DNA of 64,000 bases, taken from assembly GCF_025753795.1 (NCBI RefSeq), contig NZ_JAOWPS010000005.1, positions 612,094 through 676,093 of the forward strand, in the 5' to 3' direction. Below, piece after piece: positions 53,867 to 62,962 of this stretch. The translations under genes were made by a program, and so were the position numbers. The stretch is from Mesorhizobium sp. YC-39 (lineage in GTDB: Bacteria > Pseudomonadota > Alphaproteobacteria > Rhizobiales > Rhizobiaceae). The notes under the pieces were generated by a model that was given only the letters and a program-made list of their open reading frames with translations, had not been told where the DNA came from and searched no databases. The number at the start of each line of letters is the position of its first letter. The first letter of the stretch is position 1.

Positions 53867-54120
53867 CCTATGGCTCCTAGCTTTGCGAGAGTGCACTGCA
53901 GACTAACGCCATATCGCCAGTTCGAAAAATCAACTTTTTTCGTGTCGCTCTATGCGGGGAAGACGTAGCCCGCGAACCTGGCGCAACCCTAGCACGCGCG
54001 CAAGCTTTGCCGTCTCCTTCGATCAGGTGATGACCGGACGCGACTTCACTGTAACGTCGCGGCAGGTACGCCCGATAAGGTGAGGAATGCCTGTTAGAAG
54101 GCACTCGAAGGAAGAGCTTC

Positions 54121-54423
54121 ATGAGCAACGTCCCGACAGTCGAACCGTTCTGCGTCTCTGACACCTTTGTCACCGGCGCCGGCCCACTCCAGTTCATGGG
54201 CGACAATCTCAGGCTGACCCTGTTTGTGGCGCAGCGCTTTAGCTACGACGACGACAATGAAGGCACGGAGAACGCCGTGGTGGCGAAGCTTGTCGGGAGC
54301 CGAGCCGACATGCTGCAAATCGCGGCCGCTATCGTGCGAGGCTGCAATGCAGAAGGAACGCCACTCGAGAAGGTAACAGAGAGCTTTGTCGAGTTTCTGG
54401 AAGCGCCGAAGGGTCGTCACTGA
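54121..54423 (+). CDS. Hypothetical protein, 100 residues
   Basis: The protein reads as a compact domain (VEPFCVSDTFVTGAGPLQFMGDNLRLTLFVAQRF, then ADMLQIAAAIVRGC). There is no signal peptide or recognised motif. GAAGGAAGAG lies before ATG 54121. It precedes the tRNA-Ser gene, which is on the other strand. Confidence 0.7.
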   Translation: MSNVPTVEPFCVSDTFVTGAGPLQFMGDNLRLTLFVAQRFSYDDDNEGTENAVVAKLVGSRADMLQIAAAIVRGCNAEGTPLEKVTESFVEFLEAPKGRH

Positions 54424-54515
54424 TCAACCGGCAAACTTGCAGTATGAAGGAGTCGACAATCAGTCGAAGTATCCGCGTTTTCGAAGACGAGATAGGCTTC
54501 ACCTGCGATGTCACT

Positions 54516-54605
54516 TGGCGGAGGGAGTGGGATTCGAACCCACGGTGGGCTTGCACCCACGCCGGTTTTCAAGACCGGTGCCTTAAACCGCTCGGCCATC
54601 CCTCC
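54516..54605 (-). tRNA. tRNA-Ser (anticodon UGA)
   Basis: The 90-base minus-strand sequence starts GGAGGGATGGCCGAG and has the long variable arm of class II tRNAs (CGTGGGTGCAAGCCCACC). The anticodon stem CCGGT/ACCGG encloses CTTGAAA (anticodon TGA), and the T-loop GGTTCGAATCC is standard. Discriminator G and an encoded CCA are at 54519-54516. Confidence 0.97.
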
Positions 54606-54828
54606 ATGGTGATTTTTCAATCACTTGAGTGCGCGTCCTGATCCGTTCAGGTGTTTTTTTGGCGCTGCCGCGCCCCGAGATCATTCGCGCGTCATTGCTC
54701 TAGTGCGCCCAGCAAAGCCCTGTCAACCGGCCGCAGCCTTTCTGTCGACGGCAAAGTATGGCCGGTCGATTGACAATATGGCGCAAGACTGGCCAACGCG
54801 GCACGTTTTCAACTTTCGGGGGAAATCC

Positions 54829-54930
54829 ATGAAGAAGACCTACGAGAAGCCAATCTTGATAAAGCTCGGAAAGCTGTCGCACGTAACGGCGCAGGAAATT
54901 CCATCAGAACCAGAGCCGCAGGCGGAATGA
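54829..54930 (+). CDS. Orphan RiPP-like precursor with lasso-type leader motif
   Basis: This 33-residue peptide has GGGGGAAATCC before its ATG. Its leader YEKPILIKLGKLSHVT fits the lasso-peptide recognition pattern YxxPxLxxxGxxxxxT. If cleavage occurs two residues after that Thr is reached, the core would be QEIPSEPEPQAE, with a Glu at position 8 as a possible ring acceptor but an unusual first residue and only 12 residues. No protease, RRE or cyclase gene is in the window. It may be a degenerate or trans-processed precursor, or a small protein of another kind. Confidence 0.6.
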   Translation: MKKTYEKPILIKLGKLSHVTAQEIPSEPEPQAE

Positions 54931-55241
54931 CCGACGCCTAGCATCCGAGATTGTATTGCGGATTCAGCTTTTCGCACTGACGACGAAGAGCGCGCTGTAA
55001 TGCGACTACGGGCCAAGCCGTCGGTCGAAAAGCTATCACTTTTCATGCCGAACGCCTTGCTGGCCCGTGCCACAATCTTGCCCGGTTCCGACCACAATCG
55101 GTTAATACGCTGATAAAGAATTCCTGCGCACAAGGGGATTGGAATCAGGCGTCGCTGGCATTTGTCGAGCCGGTGCTCTGGTTCCACTGGGGTTCAGGGT
55201 AGTAGCGCGCCTTGTCGAGACTTGTAGGGGACATCAGAAAA
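54931..55241. other. 311-base gap between the RiPP-like gene and rlpA
   Basis: No modification, transport or immunity gene for the RiPP-like peptide is present here. I see only short frames without ribosome-binding sites. The rlpA promoter must lie in the second half. Confidence 0.5.
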
Positions 55242-56489
55242 ATGCAGCCTGTGGCGCGCCCACATTTCCGTCGCGCTTCCGCTTTCGTGTTGTTGGCCTT
55301 GTCGGCTGCCTTCTTGGCATCGTGCGCGACACCCGAACCGAAGGCGATGGTCAACACCAAGAAGCCCCGCTCCAAGGAATATTTCTCCGAGGCCGAATAT
55401 GGCGTGAAGGCCAGCCCGCGGGTCACTTTCAAGATGTCGGGCCTGCAGCGTGGCGGCGGCCGCGACCAGCTCGGCAAGCCCTATCAGGTGCGCGGCAAGT
55501 GGTACTATCCGAAGGAGGACAGGGGCTATGCCAAGGTGGGTCTGGCCTCATGGTATGGCGAAGCCTTCCACGGCCGGCTGACCGCCAATGGTGAAGTCTA
55601 CGACATGACGCATCTGACCGGCGCGCATCCGACGATGCCGCTGCCGAGCTATGCGCGGGTCACCAACATGAAGACCGGCAGCTCGGTCATCGTGCGGGTC
55701 AACGATCGCGGCCCCTACCATGACGGGCGCATCATCGACGTGTCGAAGCGCGCCGCCGAAATGCTCGACTATGCCAATAGCGGCACGGCCAAGGTGAAGG
55801 TGGAGTATGTCGGACGGGCGCCGCTCGACGGCAATGACGACCAGTATCTGATGGCGTCCTACCATCCCGGCAACAGGGCGCCGGATCCATCCGATGGCCT
55901 GCCGACCGGCGTGATGATCGCCATGAATGGATCGTCGCCGAGCCTGCCGGCAGGCACGGCCGCCGTGCCGTTCCCAGGTCAGCTGACCAATTCCGGATCG
56001 GCACCCGAAGCGCAGCCGGTCATGTCGGCGCAGACGGGCATCGGCGATGTGACACTGCCCGATTTCGGACCGATCGTGCCAGAGCGCCCGGAGATCAATC
56101 TGCCGCCGCAATCGCCGTTCACTGTGGCGTCGCTGTCTTATGCGGATGAGCGCGTGGAGCGCGCGTCCAACGCCTTTGCCGCGTTGGATGGCGATGGCAT
56201 GTCGCCCGCCGAAATTCTCCAGTCGTGGCAGCGGGCCAACCCGGAAGCTCCATCGGCTGGTTCGCCAACGGAGTATGTCGCGGCGGGTTCGTTCGAGGAT
56301 GCCGTCGAGGCGAAGCGCGTGGCGGCGCAGCTTTCCGGCTTCGGCAAGACCGAAATTCAGCGCTCCGAACTCGATGGCCAAGACTGGTATTCGGTCAATC
56401 TCTACCCTGACGGCCATGGCAGCCTGGACGAGATGCTGCAAGCGGCGTGGTCACATGGTGCGCCTGACGCGCTCGCCGTGCGGAACTGA
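55242..56489 (+). CDS. rlpA: RlpA-family septal-ring lytic transglycosylase (lipoprotein)
   Basis: The 415-residue protein has a lipoprotein signal peptide with lipobox FLASC. A DPBB/RlpA domain follows: GLASWYGEAFHGRLTANGEVYDM, then RVTNMKTGSSVIVRVNDRGPYHDGRIIDVSKRAA. A proline-rich linker leads to a C-terminal SPOR-like domain (EYVAAGSFEDAVEAKRVAAQL). RlpA cleaves glycan strands lacking stem peptides at the septum. ATG 55242 is chosen; AGGGGA lies upstream. Confidence 0.92.
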   Translation: MQPVARPHFRRASAFVLLALSAAFLASCATPEPKAMVNTKKPRSKEYFSEAEYGVKASPRVTFKMSGLQRGGGRDQLGKPYQVRGKWYYPKEDRGYAKVGLASWYGEAFHGRLTANGEVYDMTHLTGAHPTMPLPSYARVTNMKTGSSVIVRVNDRGPYHDGRIIDVSKRAAEMLDYANSGTAKVKVEYVGRAPLDGNDDQYLMASYHPGNRAPDPSDGLPTGVMIAMNGSSPSLPAGTAAVPFPGQLTNSGSAPEAQPVMSAQTGIGDVTLPDFGPIVPERPEINLPPQSPFTVASLSYADERVERASNAFAALDGDGMSPAEILQSWQRANPEAPSAGSPTEYVAAGSFEDAVEAKRVAAQLSGFGKTEIQRSELDGQDWYSVNLYPDGHGSLDEMLQAAWSHGAPDALAVRN

Positions 56490-56590
56490 CGGGCGAGGCC
56501 AGTTTTTCCATGGTGTGGTTGTTGCGCCGGGGAAAAGCCTGATAGCTTGTAAGGCCTGCCCTGAATGCCGGCTGACGGGTCGAACCTCTG

Positions 56591-57772
56591 ATGAAATTTT
56601 GCTGCGCCTGGCCTTTTGCCGGGTTCCCTTTCGCTGGGCTTTTGGGTCTTGGCCTGCTGCTGGTCTCGCTGGCGCCGGCGGCGGCGCAGCTTTTCGAGAC
56701 CAAGGCCGCGCAGGCGTTCATGATCGATGCCGAAACAGGCGCGGTGCTGTTTGCCAAGGACGCCGACAGGCCGATGCCACCAGCGTCGCTGGCCAAGCTG
56801 ATGACGATGGAAGTGGTCTTCAACGCCATCAAGTCGGGGCGCGTGACGCTCGACGATACATTCGTGGTCAGCGAACACGCCTGGCGCACCGGCGGCGCGC
56901 CGTCGGGAACCTCTACCATGTTCGCCAAGCTCAAATCGGCAATCCGGCTGGACGACCTCATCCAGGGCGTGACGGTCCAGGCAGCCAATGACGGCTGCAT
57001 CGTCATTGCCGAAGGCTTCGCCGGATCGGAGACGAATTTCGCCGCGCAGATGACTGAACGCGCCAGGCAGATCGGTCTCGCCAAATCGACATTCGTCAAT
57101 TCGACCGGCCTGCCGGCCGACGGTCAGCAAACGACGGTTCGTGAGCTTGCGCTGCTGGCCTTGCATATCTGGCGCGATTATCCCGATCTCTATCACTACT
57201 ATGGGCAGAAGGATTTCACCTGGAACAAGATCCTGCAGAGGAACCGCAATCCGCTGCTAGCGATGGATATCGGCGCCGATGGCCTGGCGGTCGGTGCCAG
57301 CGAGACCGCCGGTTTCGGCATTGTCGGTTCGATCAACCGCGACGGTACGCGGTTGATCGCGGCGATGAGCGGTCTGACCAGCGACCGCGAGCGCGCGGAG
57401 GAAGCGCGAAAGCTGCTCGACTGGGGCATCCGCTCGTTCCAGAAGACCGCGATTTTCGCTGGCGATGAGGTGGTCGGCGAGGCCCAGGTTTTCGGTGGCG
57501 CGAAATCCGGCGTGGCGCTGAAGGCAAAGGGGCCGGTGACGATCTTCCTGCCCACCGCCAACCGCGACAAGGTTACTGCCAACATCGTCTATGACGGACC
57601 GGTTGCAGCACCCGTGGAGGAGGGGCAGCCGGTGGGCGTGCTGCGCGTTTGGATCGGTGACACGCTTAGCCAGGAGACCCCGCTTTTCGCGGCCGAGTCG
57701 GTCGGTGTGGGCTCGTTGCGGCAGCGCGCGTTCGATGCTGCCAAGGAACTGGCCGTCGGCTGGTTGCGTTAG
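56591..57772 (+). CDS. D-alanyl-D-alanine carboxypeptidase homologue (DacF/PBP5-like) with altered active-site motifs
   Basis: The 393-residue protein has a signal peptide and a penicillin-binding fold of the peptidase S11 family. Motif 1 is intact: SLAK (Ser66, Lys69). The SxN motif reads AAN (131-133) and the KTG position reads AVG (233-235). The family trims the terminal D-Ala of peptidoglycan stem peptides; these substitutions suggest altered or lost activity. A C-terminal PBP5_C-like domain (about 290-380) and a possible amphipathic end are present. It lies between rlpA and tmk. Confidence 0.88.
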   Translation: MKFCCAWPFAGFPFAGLLGLGLLLVSLAPAAAQLFETKAAQAFMIDAETGAVLFAKDADRPMPPASLAKLMTMEVVFNAIKSGRVTLDDTFVVSEHAWRTGGAPSGTSTMFAKLKSAIRLDDLIQGVTVQAANDGCIVIAEGFAGSETNFAAQMTERARQIGLAKSTFVNSTGLPADGQQTTVRELALLALHIWRDYPDLYHYYGQKDFTWNKILQRNRNPLLAMDIGADGLAVGASETAGFGIVGSINRDGTRLIAAMSGLTSDRERAEEARKLLDWGIRSFQKTAIFAGDEVVGEAQVFGGAKSGVALKAKGPVTIFLPTANRDKVTANIVYDGPVAAPVEEGQPVGVLRVWIGDTLSQETPLFAAESVGVGSLRQRAFDAAKELAVGWLR

Positions 57773-57884
57773 CGCACGTTACTCAAGGGTGCGCAGTGAC
57801 ACGCATAAAGACCAAGGCGTCGCGGTGGACCTTTTTCCCGGCCGGGACTATGACCGTCCCCAGGTACCGACGGAGGCGTTTTGA

Positions 57885-58565
57885 TTGGCGCGCGGATTTT
57901 TCATCACCTTCGAAGGCGGCGAAGGAGCAGGCAAGTCGACGCAGATCGAGCGGCTGGCCAGGAAGATGCGCGCCAAGAAATACGATGTCCTTGTCACGCG
58001 TGAGCCGGGCGGCTCGCCAGGCGCGGAGGCGGTCCGGCATGTCCTGCTTTCAGGCGCCGCCGAACCGTTCGGGCCCAAGATGGAGGCGCTGCTTTTTGCA
58101 GCCGCGCGTTCCGATCATGTCGAGCAGGTCATCCGACCGGCGGTGGAGCGCGGTTCGATCGTGCTTTGCGACCGCTTCATGGATTCCTCGCGCGTCTACC
58201 AAGGCGTTACCGGCGGTATCGATCCGGCGTTCATGGACGCGCTGGAAGAGGTTGCCATCAACGGCATGGTGCCCGACATGACGCTGATCTTCGATATCGA
58301 CCCGACCGAGGGCTTGCGTCGCGCCACCGCACGGCGGGGCAGCGATGCCGACGCCGATCGTTTCGAGAAGGAAACTCTTGCTATCCACCAGCGCCGCCGC
58401 GAAGCGTTTCTGGCAATCGCGGCTGCCGAGCCGGAACGCTGCATCGTCATCGACGCGTCTGCTGACCCCGAAGCGGTGGAGAACGTCGTCACCGCCACGG
58501 TGTTCGCGGCCCTGGCGGCGCTGGCGCCAACACAAACACACCGCAAGCAGGCATCGCCGGCATGA
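57885..58565 (+). CDS. tmk: Thymidylate kinase
   Basis: The 226-residue enzyme phosphorylates dTMP to dTDP. The P-loop FEGGEGAGKST is at the N-terminus, followed by VTREPGGSPGAE (the DR[E]P-type loop) and LCDRFMDSSRVYQG. The start is TTG 57885 with CGGAGG upstream. Its stop overlaps the holB start (ATGA). Confidence 0.95.
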   Translation: MARGFFITFEGGEGAGKSTQIERLARKMRAKKYDVLVTREPGGSPGAEAVRHVLLSGAAEPFGPKMEALLFAAARSDHVEQVIRPAVERGSIVLCDRFMDSSRVYQGVTGGIDPAFMDALEEVAINGMVPDMTLIFDIDPTEGLRRATARRGSDADADRFEKETLAIHQRRREAFLAIAAAEPERCIVIDASADPEAVENVVTATVFAALAALAPTQTHRKQASPA

Positions 58566-59617
58566 TCTTCGAACGCATCGCACCTGAGCAGCATGACACG
58601 CTGGATGGGGTGCCGGAGCCGTCCGAGACCCCGCGTCTGATCGGACATGGCCAGGCGGCGACCATGCTTGCGTCGGCCTATCGCTCGGGGAAGCTGCCGC
58701 ATGCGCTGATCTTTGCCGGCCCGGTCGGCATCGGCAAGGCGACGCTAGCCTTCCATCTGGCGCACCATCTTTTGAAGCATCCGGCCTCCGAGCAGGCGCC
58801 GGATGCTCTGGCCGTTCCCGACCCGGCGTCATCGCTGTTTCGCCAGATCGCCACCGGTGCGCATCCTTCGGTGCTGCATCTGACACGCCCGGCGAACGAC
58901 AAGACCAAAAGCTTCAAGACGGTCGTCACCGTCGACGAGATCCGCAGGGTCAGCCGCTTCCTGTCGCTGACCTCGCATGACGGCAGCTACCGGGTGGTGA
59001 TCGTCGACCCGGCCGACGATATGAATGCCAACGCCGCCAATGCCTTGTTGAAGAACCTTGAAGAACCGCCGGCGCGGACGTTGTTCATCCTCATCGTCCA
59101 TGCGCCGGGCAGCCTGCTGCCGACGATCCGGTCGCGCTGCCAGATGGTGCGGCTGACGCAGCTCGACGCGGAAAGCCTGATGACGGTTCTGGAAGGGGTC
59201 GAGCCGCCGCCACCAGACAATCCGGCAGCACGCGCAGCACTGGCCGAGCGGGCAGGGGGCAGCGCGCGCGCCGCGATCCTTTTGACGCAGTATGGCGGGC
59301 TGGAAATCGCCGAGACGCTCGATGCCCTGGTGACAGCGAGAAAGGGCGACGTCGCCGGCGCCTATCGCCTGGCAGAGGCAGTCGCCGGTCGCGATCAGGC
59401 CATCCAGTTCGACATCTTCAATCGCCGGGCGCTCGACCTGCTTTCGGCCAGCGCCAGCGAGGCGGCACTTGCCGGCGATCTGGCTCGGGCCAAAACATTG
59501 TCGGACACTTGGCACGAGGCGCTGAACGCTATATCTGAGACCGATACCTACAATCTCGACAAGAAGCAGCACGCCTTGACCATGATCGACCGCCTGAATT
59601 CTGCAATGCGAATGTGA
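58562..59617 (+). CDS. holB: DNA polymerase III subunit delta'
   Basis: The 351-residue protein is a clamp-loader subunit: IFAGPVGIGKATLAFHLAHHLL, then NAANALLKNLEEPPARTLFILI and the SRC motif (TIRSRCQMVRLT). The altered P-loop Ser/Thr fits delta', which does not hydrolyse ATP. The four-base overlap with tmk is a common arrangement. Confidence 0.95.
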   Translation: MIFERIAPEQHDTLDGVPEPSETPRLIGHGQAATMLASAYRSGKLPHALIFAGPVGIGKATLAFHLAHHLLKHPASEQAPDALAVPDPASSLFRQIATGAHPSVLHLTRPANDKTKSFKTVVTVDEIRRVSRFLSLTSHDGSYRVVIVDPADDMNANAANALLKNLEEPPARTLFILIVHAPGSLLPTIRSRCQMVRLTQLDAESLMTVLEGVEPPPPDNPAARAALAERAGGSARAAILLTQYGGLEIAETLDALVTARKGDVAGAYRLAEAVAGRDQAIQFDIFNRRALDLLSASASEAALAGDLARAKTLSDTWHEALNAISETDTYNLDKKQHALTMIDRLNSAMRM

Positions 59618-59628
59618 CGGTTTTTTTG

Positions 59629-59676
59629 ATGCATGCCGGTGCCCCAAACCCGGGGCCGCTTTTGGGCGGCATGCAT
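59629..59676. repeat. Rhizobial-type intergenic palindrome, diverged copy 3
   Basis: The 48-base core starts ATGCATGCCG and ends CGGCATGCAT, with inner arms CCCCAAA and TTTTGGG. It shares outer and inner arms with the copies at 9226 and 11572 but lacks their AAAACAAG tail. It begins 12 bases after holB, in the metG upstream region. Confidence 0.7.
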
Positions 59677-59759
59677 GCATTGCCTCGGGATGGCAATCGC
59701 CGTTCCGATGCGATATCCACCGCCACACCTTGCATTCAGACATTCACGACGGTTCATTC

Positions 59760-61319
59760 ATGTCACGCGACACATTCTACATCACGACCGCGATTTCCTA
59801 TCCGAATGGCAAACCGCATATCGGCCATGCCTATGAGTTGATCGCCACCGACGCGCTCGCCCGTTTCCAGCGGCTCGACGGCAAGCAAGTTTTCTTTCTC
59901 ACCGGCACCGACGAGCACGGCATCAAGATGCTGCAGACGGCGAAGCGCGAAAGCGTTTCGCCGCGCGAGTTGGCCGACCGCAATTCGGCGGACTTTAAGC
60001 GCATGGCCGTTGCGCTCAATGCCTCCAATGACGATTTCATCCGCACCACCGAAAAGCGGCACTACGCCGCCTCCCAGGCGATCTGGAAGGCGATGGCGGC
60101 CAATGGCGACGTCTACAAGGGCGGCTATGCCGGCTGGTACTCGGTGCGCGACGAGGCCTATTACGGCGAAGAGGAAACCGAAGTCCGCCCCGACAATGTC
60201 CGCTACGGCCCGCAAGGGACGCCAGTCGAATGGGTCGAGGAGGAAAGCTATTTCTTTCGCCTGTCAGCCTATCAGGACAGGCTGCTGTCGCTTTACGAAA
60301 GCCAGCCCGACTTTATCGGCCCGGCCGAGCGGCGCAACGAAGTGATGAGCTTCGTCAAGTCGGGGCTGAAGGACCTGTCGATCTCGCGCACTACCTTCGA
60401 CTGGGGTGTCCCGGTGCCGGGCGACGACAAGCATGTGATGTATGTCTGGGTCGACGCGCTGACCAATTACATCACCGGCGTCGGCTATCCCGATGAAAAG
60501 GCTGATGATTGGCGCTTTTGGCCAGCGGATGCGCATATCATTGGCAAGGACATCGTGCGCTTCCATGCAGTCTATTGGCCGGCGTTCCTGATGTCGGCCG
60601 GCATCCCATTGCCGAAGCGCGTCTTCGGCCACGGGTTTCTGTTCAACCGCGGCGAGAAGATGTCGAAATCGGTCGGCAACGTCGTCGATCCGTTCACCAT
60701 GATCGAACATTACGGCCTCGACCAGGTGCGCTACTTCTTCCTGCGCGAAGTGCCTTTCGGCCAGGATGGCAGCTACAGCCACGAGGCGATCGTCAACCGC
60801 ACCAATGCCGATCTCGCCAACGATCTCGGCAATCTGGCGCAGCGATCGCTGTCGATGATCGCCAAAAACTGCGGCGGCGTGGTGCCCAAACGCGGTGAAC
60901 TGGCGGACGCCGACAAGGCGATCCTCGACCAAGCCACGGCAGCACTTGCCATGGCACGCAAGGCGATGGCTGAGCAGGGCATTCATCTGGCGCTGGCGGC
61001 GATCTTTGGCGTGGTGGCGGAGGCCAATCGCTATTTTGCGGGCCAGGAGCCCTGGGCGCTGAGGAAGGCTGACCCGGCACGCATGGAGACGGTGCTGTGG
61101 ACCACGGCGGAGGTGATCCGGCGGGTAGGGCTGCTCTGCCAGCCCTTCATCCCGGGCGCCGCGGCCAAGCTGCTGGACATCCTGGCGGTCCCGGCGGACA
61201 GCCGTGATTTCGCGCATGTCGCGGAAGACCACGCGCTGGTGCCCGGTACGGCTCTGCCGGCGCCGCAACCGGTGTTTCCACGCTATGTCGAAGTCGAACA
61301 GCCGGACGCGAACGCCTGA
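59760..61319 (+). CDS. metG: Methionyl-tRNA synthetase
   Basis: The 519-residue class I synthetase has HIGH as PHIGHAYE near the N-terminus and KMSKS as GEKMSKSVGN. The connective-peptide region has YSVRDEAYYGEEE without a zinc-binding cysteine set, and there is no C-terminal tRNA-binding extension, as in the shorter MetG subtype. ATG 59760 is chosen; its ribosome-binding site is weak and a palindrome lies about 85 bases upstream. Confidence 0.96.
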   Translation: MSRDTFYITTAISYPNGKPHIGHAYELIATDALARFQRLDGKQVFFLTGTDEHGIKMLQTAKRESVSPRELADRNSADFKRMAVALNASNDDFIRTTEKRHYAASQAIWKAMAANGDVYKGGYAGWYSVRDEAYYGEEETEVRPDNVRYGPQGTPVEWVEEESYFFRLSAYQDRLLSLYESQPDFIGPAERRNEVMSFVKSGLKDLSISRTTFDWGVPVPGDDKHVMYVWVDALTNYITGVGYPDEKADDWRFWPADAHIIGKDIVRFHAVYWPAFLMSAGIPLPKRVFGHGFLFNRGEKMSKSVGNVVDPFTMIEHYGLDQVRYFFLREVPFGQDGSYSHEAIVNRTNADLANDLGNLAQRSLSMIAKNCGGVVPKRGELADADKAILDQATAALAMARKAMAEQGIHLALAAIFGVVAEANRYFAGQEPWALRKADPARMETVLWTTAEVIRRVGLLCQPFIPGAAAKLLDILAVPADSRDFAHVAEDHALVPGTALPAPQPVFPRYVEVEQPDANA

Positions 61320-62134
61320 TGCTGGTCGACAGTCACTGCCATCTCGACTTTCCGGATTTCGCAGAGGAGCGGGCGGCCATCGTCGCCCGCGCCAAAGCGG
61401 CCGGGATCGGCCGCATGGTGACGATCTCGACGCGTGTAAAGCGGTTCCAGCAAGTGCTTGAGATTGCCGAGTCTTTCGATGACGTGTATTGCTCGGTCGG
61501 CACCCATCCGCACAATGCGGCCGAAGAGCTTGACGTGACTGCCGACGAGCTTGTGCGCCTGTCCGGGCATCCCAAGGTGGTGGCGATCGGCGAGGCCGGC
61601 CTCGACTATTTCTACGATCACGCGCCGCGCGAGGTGCAAGCCCAGGGCTTTCGCACCCATATCGCCGCCGCACGCCAGACGGAGCTGCCGCTGGTCATCC
61701 ATTCGCGCGACGCCGATGACGACATGGCGGCGATCCTAGAGGAAGAAACAGGGAAGGGCGCCTTCCCCTTCATCCTGCATTGTTTTTCGTCGGGGCGCAG
61801 GCTTGCCGAAGTGGGCGTCAGGCTCGGCGGCTATGTGTCCTTTTCCGGCATCCTGACCTTCAAGAACTCGGCCGATCTGCGCGCCATCGCGACCGACGTG
61901 CCGCAGGAGCGCCTGCTGGTCGAAACCGACGCGCCATATCTGGCGCCGATACCATTTCGCGGCAAGCGCAACGAGCCCGCCTATGTCGCGCATACAGCCA
62001 AGGTTCTGGCCGAAACGATCGGCGTCGGCGAAGCCGAGATCGCCGATATCACGACGGACAATTTCTTCCGGCTGTTCAGGAAGATGCCCCGCTCCAAAAC
62101 AGAGGGCCCGGACACGCAGGCTCCGGGCGCATGA
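61319..62134 (+). CDS. TatD-family metal-dependent hydrolase
   Basis: The 271-residue TIM-barrel hydrolase has the metal motifs DSHCHLDF, GEAGLDYF and VIHSRDAD, and ends ETDAPYLAP. TatD relatives act as 3'-5' DNA/RNA exonucleases or deacylases. Its start overlaps the metG stop and its stop overlaps the next gene (ATGA). Confidence 0.94.
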   Translation: MLVDSHCHLDFPDFAEERAAIVARAKAAGIGRMVTISTRVKRFQQVLEIAESFDDVYCSVGTHPHNAAEELDVTADELVRLSGHPKVVAIGEAGLDYFYDHAPREVQAQGFRTHIAAARQTELPLVIHSRDADDDMAAILEEETGKGAFPFILHCFSSGRRLAEVGVRLGGYVSFSGILTFKNSADLRAIATDVPQERLLVETDAPYLAPIPFRGKRNEPAYVAHTAKVLAETIGVGEAEIADITTDNFFRLFRKMPRSKTEGPDTQAPGA

Positions 62135-62949
62135 GCGACCGGCTGCGTCTTACCATCCTCGGCTGCGGCTCGTCGCCGGGTACGCCGCGCATCACCGGCG
62201 ACTGGGGCAATTGCGATCCCGCCAATCCCAGGAACCGGCGCATGCGCACCGCAGCCCTCGTCGAGCGGATCGCGGCAAATGGTGGCCGAACCACCGTGGT
62301 CATCGACACCGGGCCGGATTTCCGCGAGCAGATGCTGCTGGCATCGGTCAGGCGCATCGATGCCGTCGTGTACACGCATCCGCATGCCGACCATATCCAC
62401 GGCATCGACGATTTGCGCGGCTTCGTGCTCGAACAGCGCCAGCTGATCGATATCCATGCCGACCAAGCCACCATGCTGCGCTTGCGGCAGGCGTTCGGCT
62501 ATTGTTTCGAAACGCCGCTAGGCAGTTCCTATCCGCCGATCGTCAATGCCCATATCATCGATCACGCCCGGCCGGTGGTGATCGAAGGAGAGGGGGGGGC
62601 CCTCACCCTCCAGCCGCTGCCGCAGTTTCATGGCGACATTATCTCGCTTGGTTTTCGCATCGGCAGGCTCGCCTATTGTCCCGATATCAGCGACTTCCCG
62701 GAGGCTACGGTCGAGTGGCTGCACGGCCTGGAAATGCTGGTCATCGACGCTCTGCAATACAGGACGCATCCGAGCCATCTATCGCTTGGCCAGGCGCTTG
62801 ACTGGATCGAAAGGCTGGCGCCGAAAAAGGCCGTACTGACGCATATGCACGTGCCGCTCGATTACGCCGTGGTGATGGCCGAGACGCCGGCCAATGTCGA
62901 GCCGGCCTATGATGGCCTGATCTTGGAAATGCCTTATGAGTCAGTGTGA
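62131..62949 (+). CDS. MBL-fold metallo-hydrolase, PhnP-like
   Basis: The 272-residue protein has the metal-binding motif THPHADHIHG and later histidines (QFHGD and LTHMHVPLDY). ILGCGSSPGTPRITGDWGNCDP at the N-terminus is the PhnP-like pattern. Such enzymes hydrolyse cyclic phosphodiesters; the substrate here is unknown. ATG 62131 is coupled to the TatD gene. Confidence 0.9.
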   Translation: MSDRLRLTILGCGSSPGTPRITGDWGNCDPANPRNRRMRTAALVERIAANGGRTTVVIDTGPDFREQMLLASVRRIDAVVYTHPHADHIHGIDDLRGFVLEQRQLIDIHADQATMLRLRQAFGYCFETPLGSSYPPIVNAHIIDHARPVVIEGEGGALTLQPLPQFHGDIISLGFRIGRLAYCPDISDFPEATVEWLHGLEMLVIDALQYRTHPSHLSLGQALDWIERLAPKKAVLTHMHVPLDYAVVMAETPANVEPAYDGLILEMPYESV

Positions 62950-62962
62950 TACGGATGGCGCT

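Noticed and set aside
54637..54660. Small hairpin CCTGA/TCAGG followed by a T run near tRNA-Ser
   Set aside because: The stem has only five pairs and no plus-strand gene ends close by; it may be chance.
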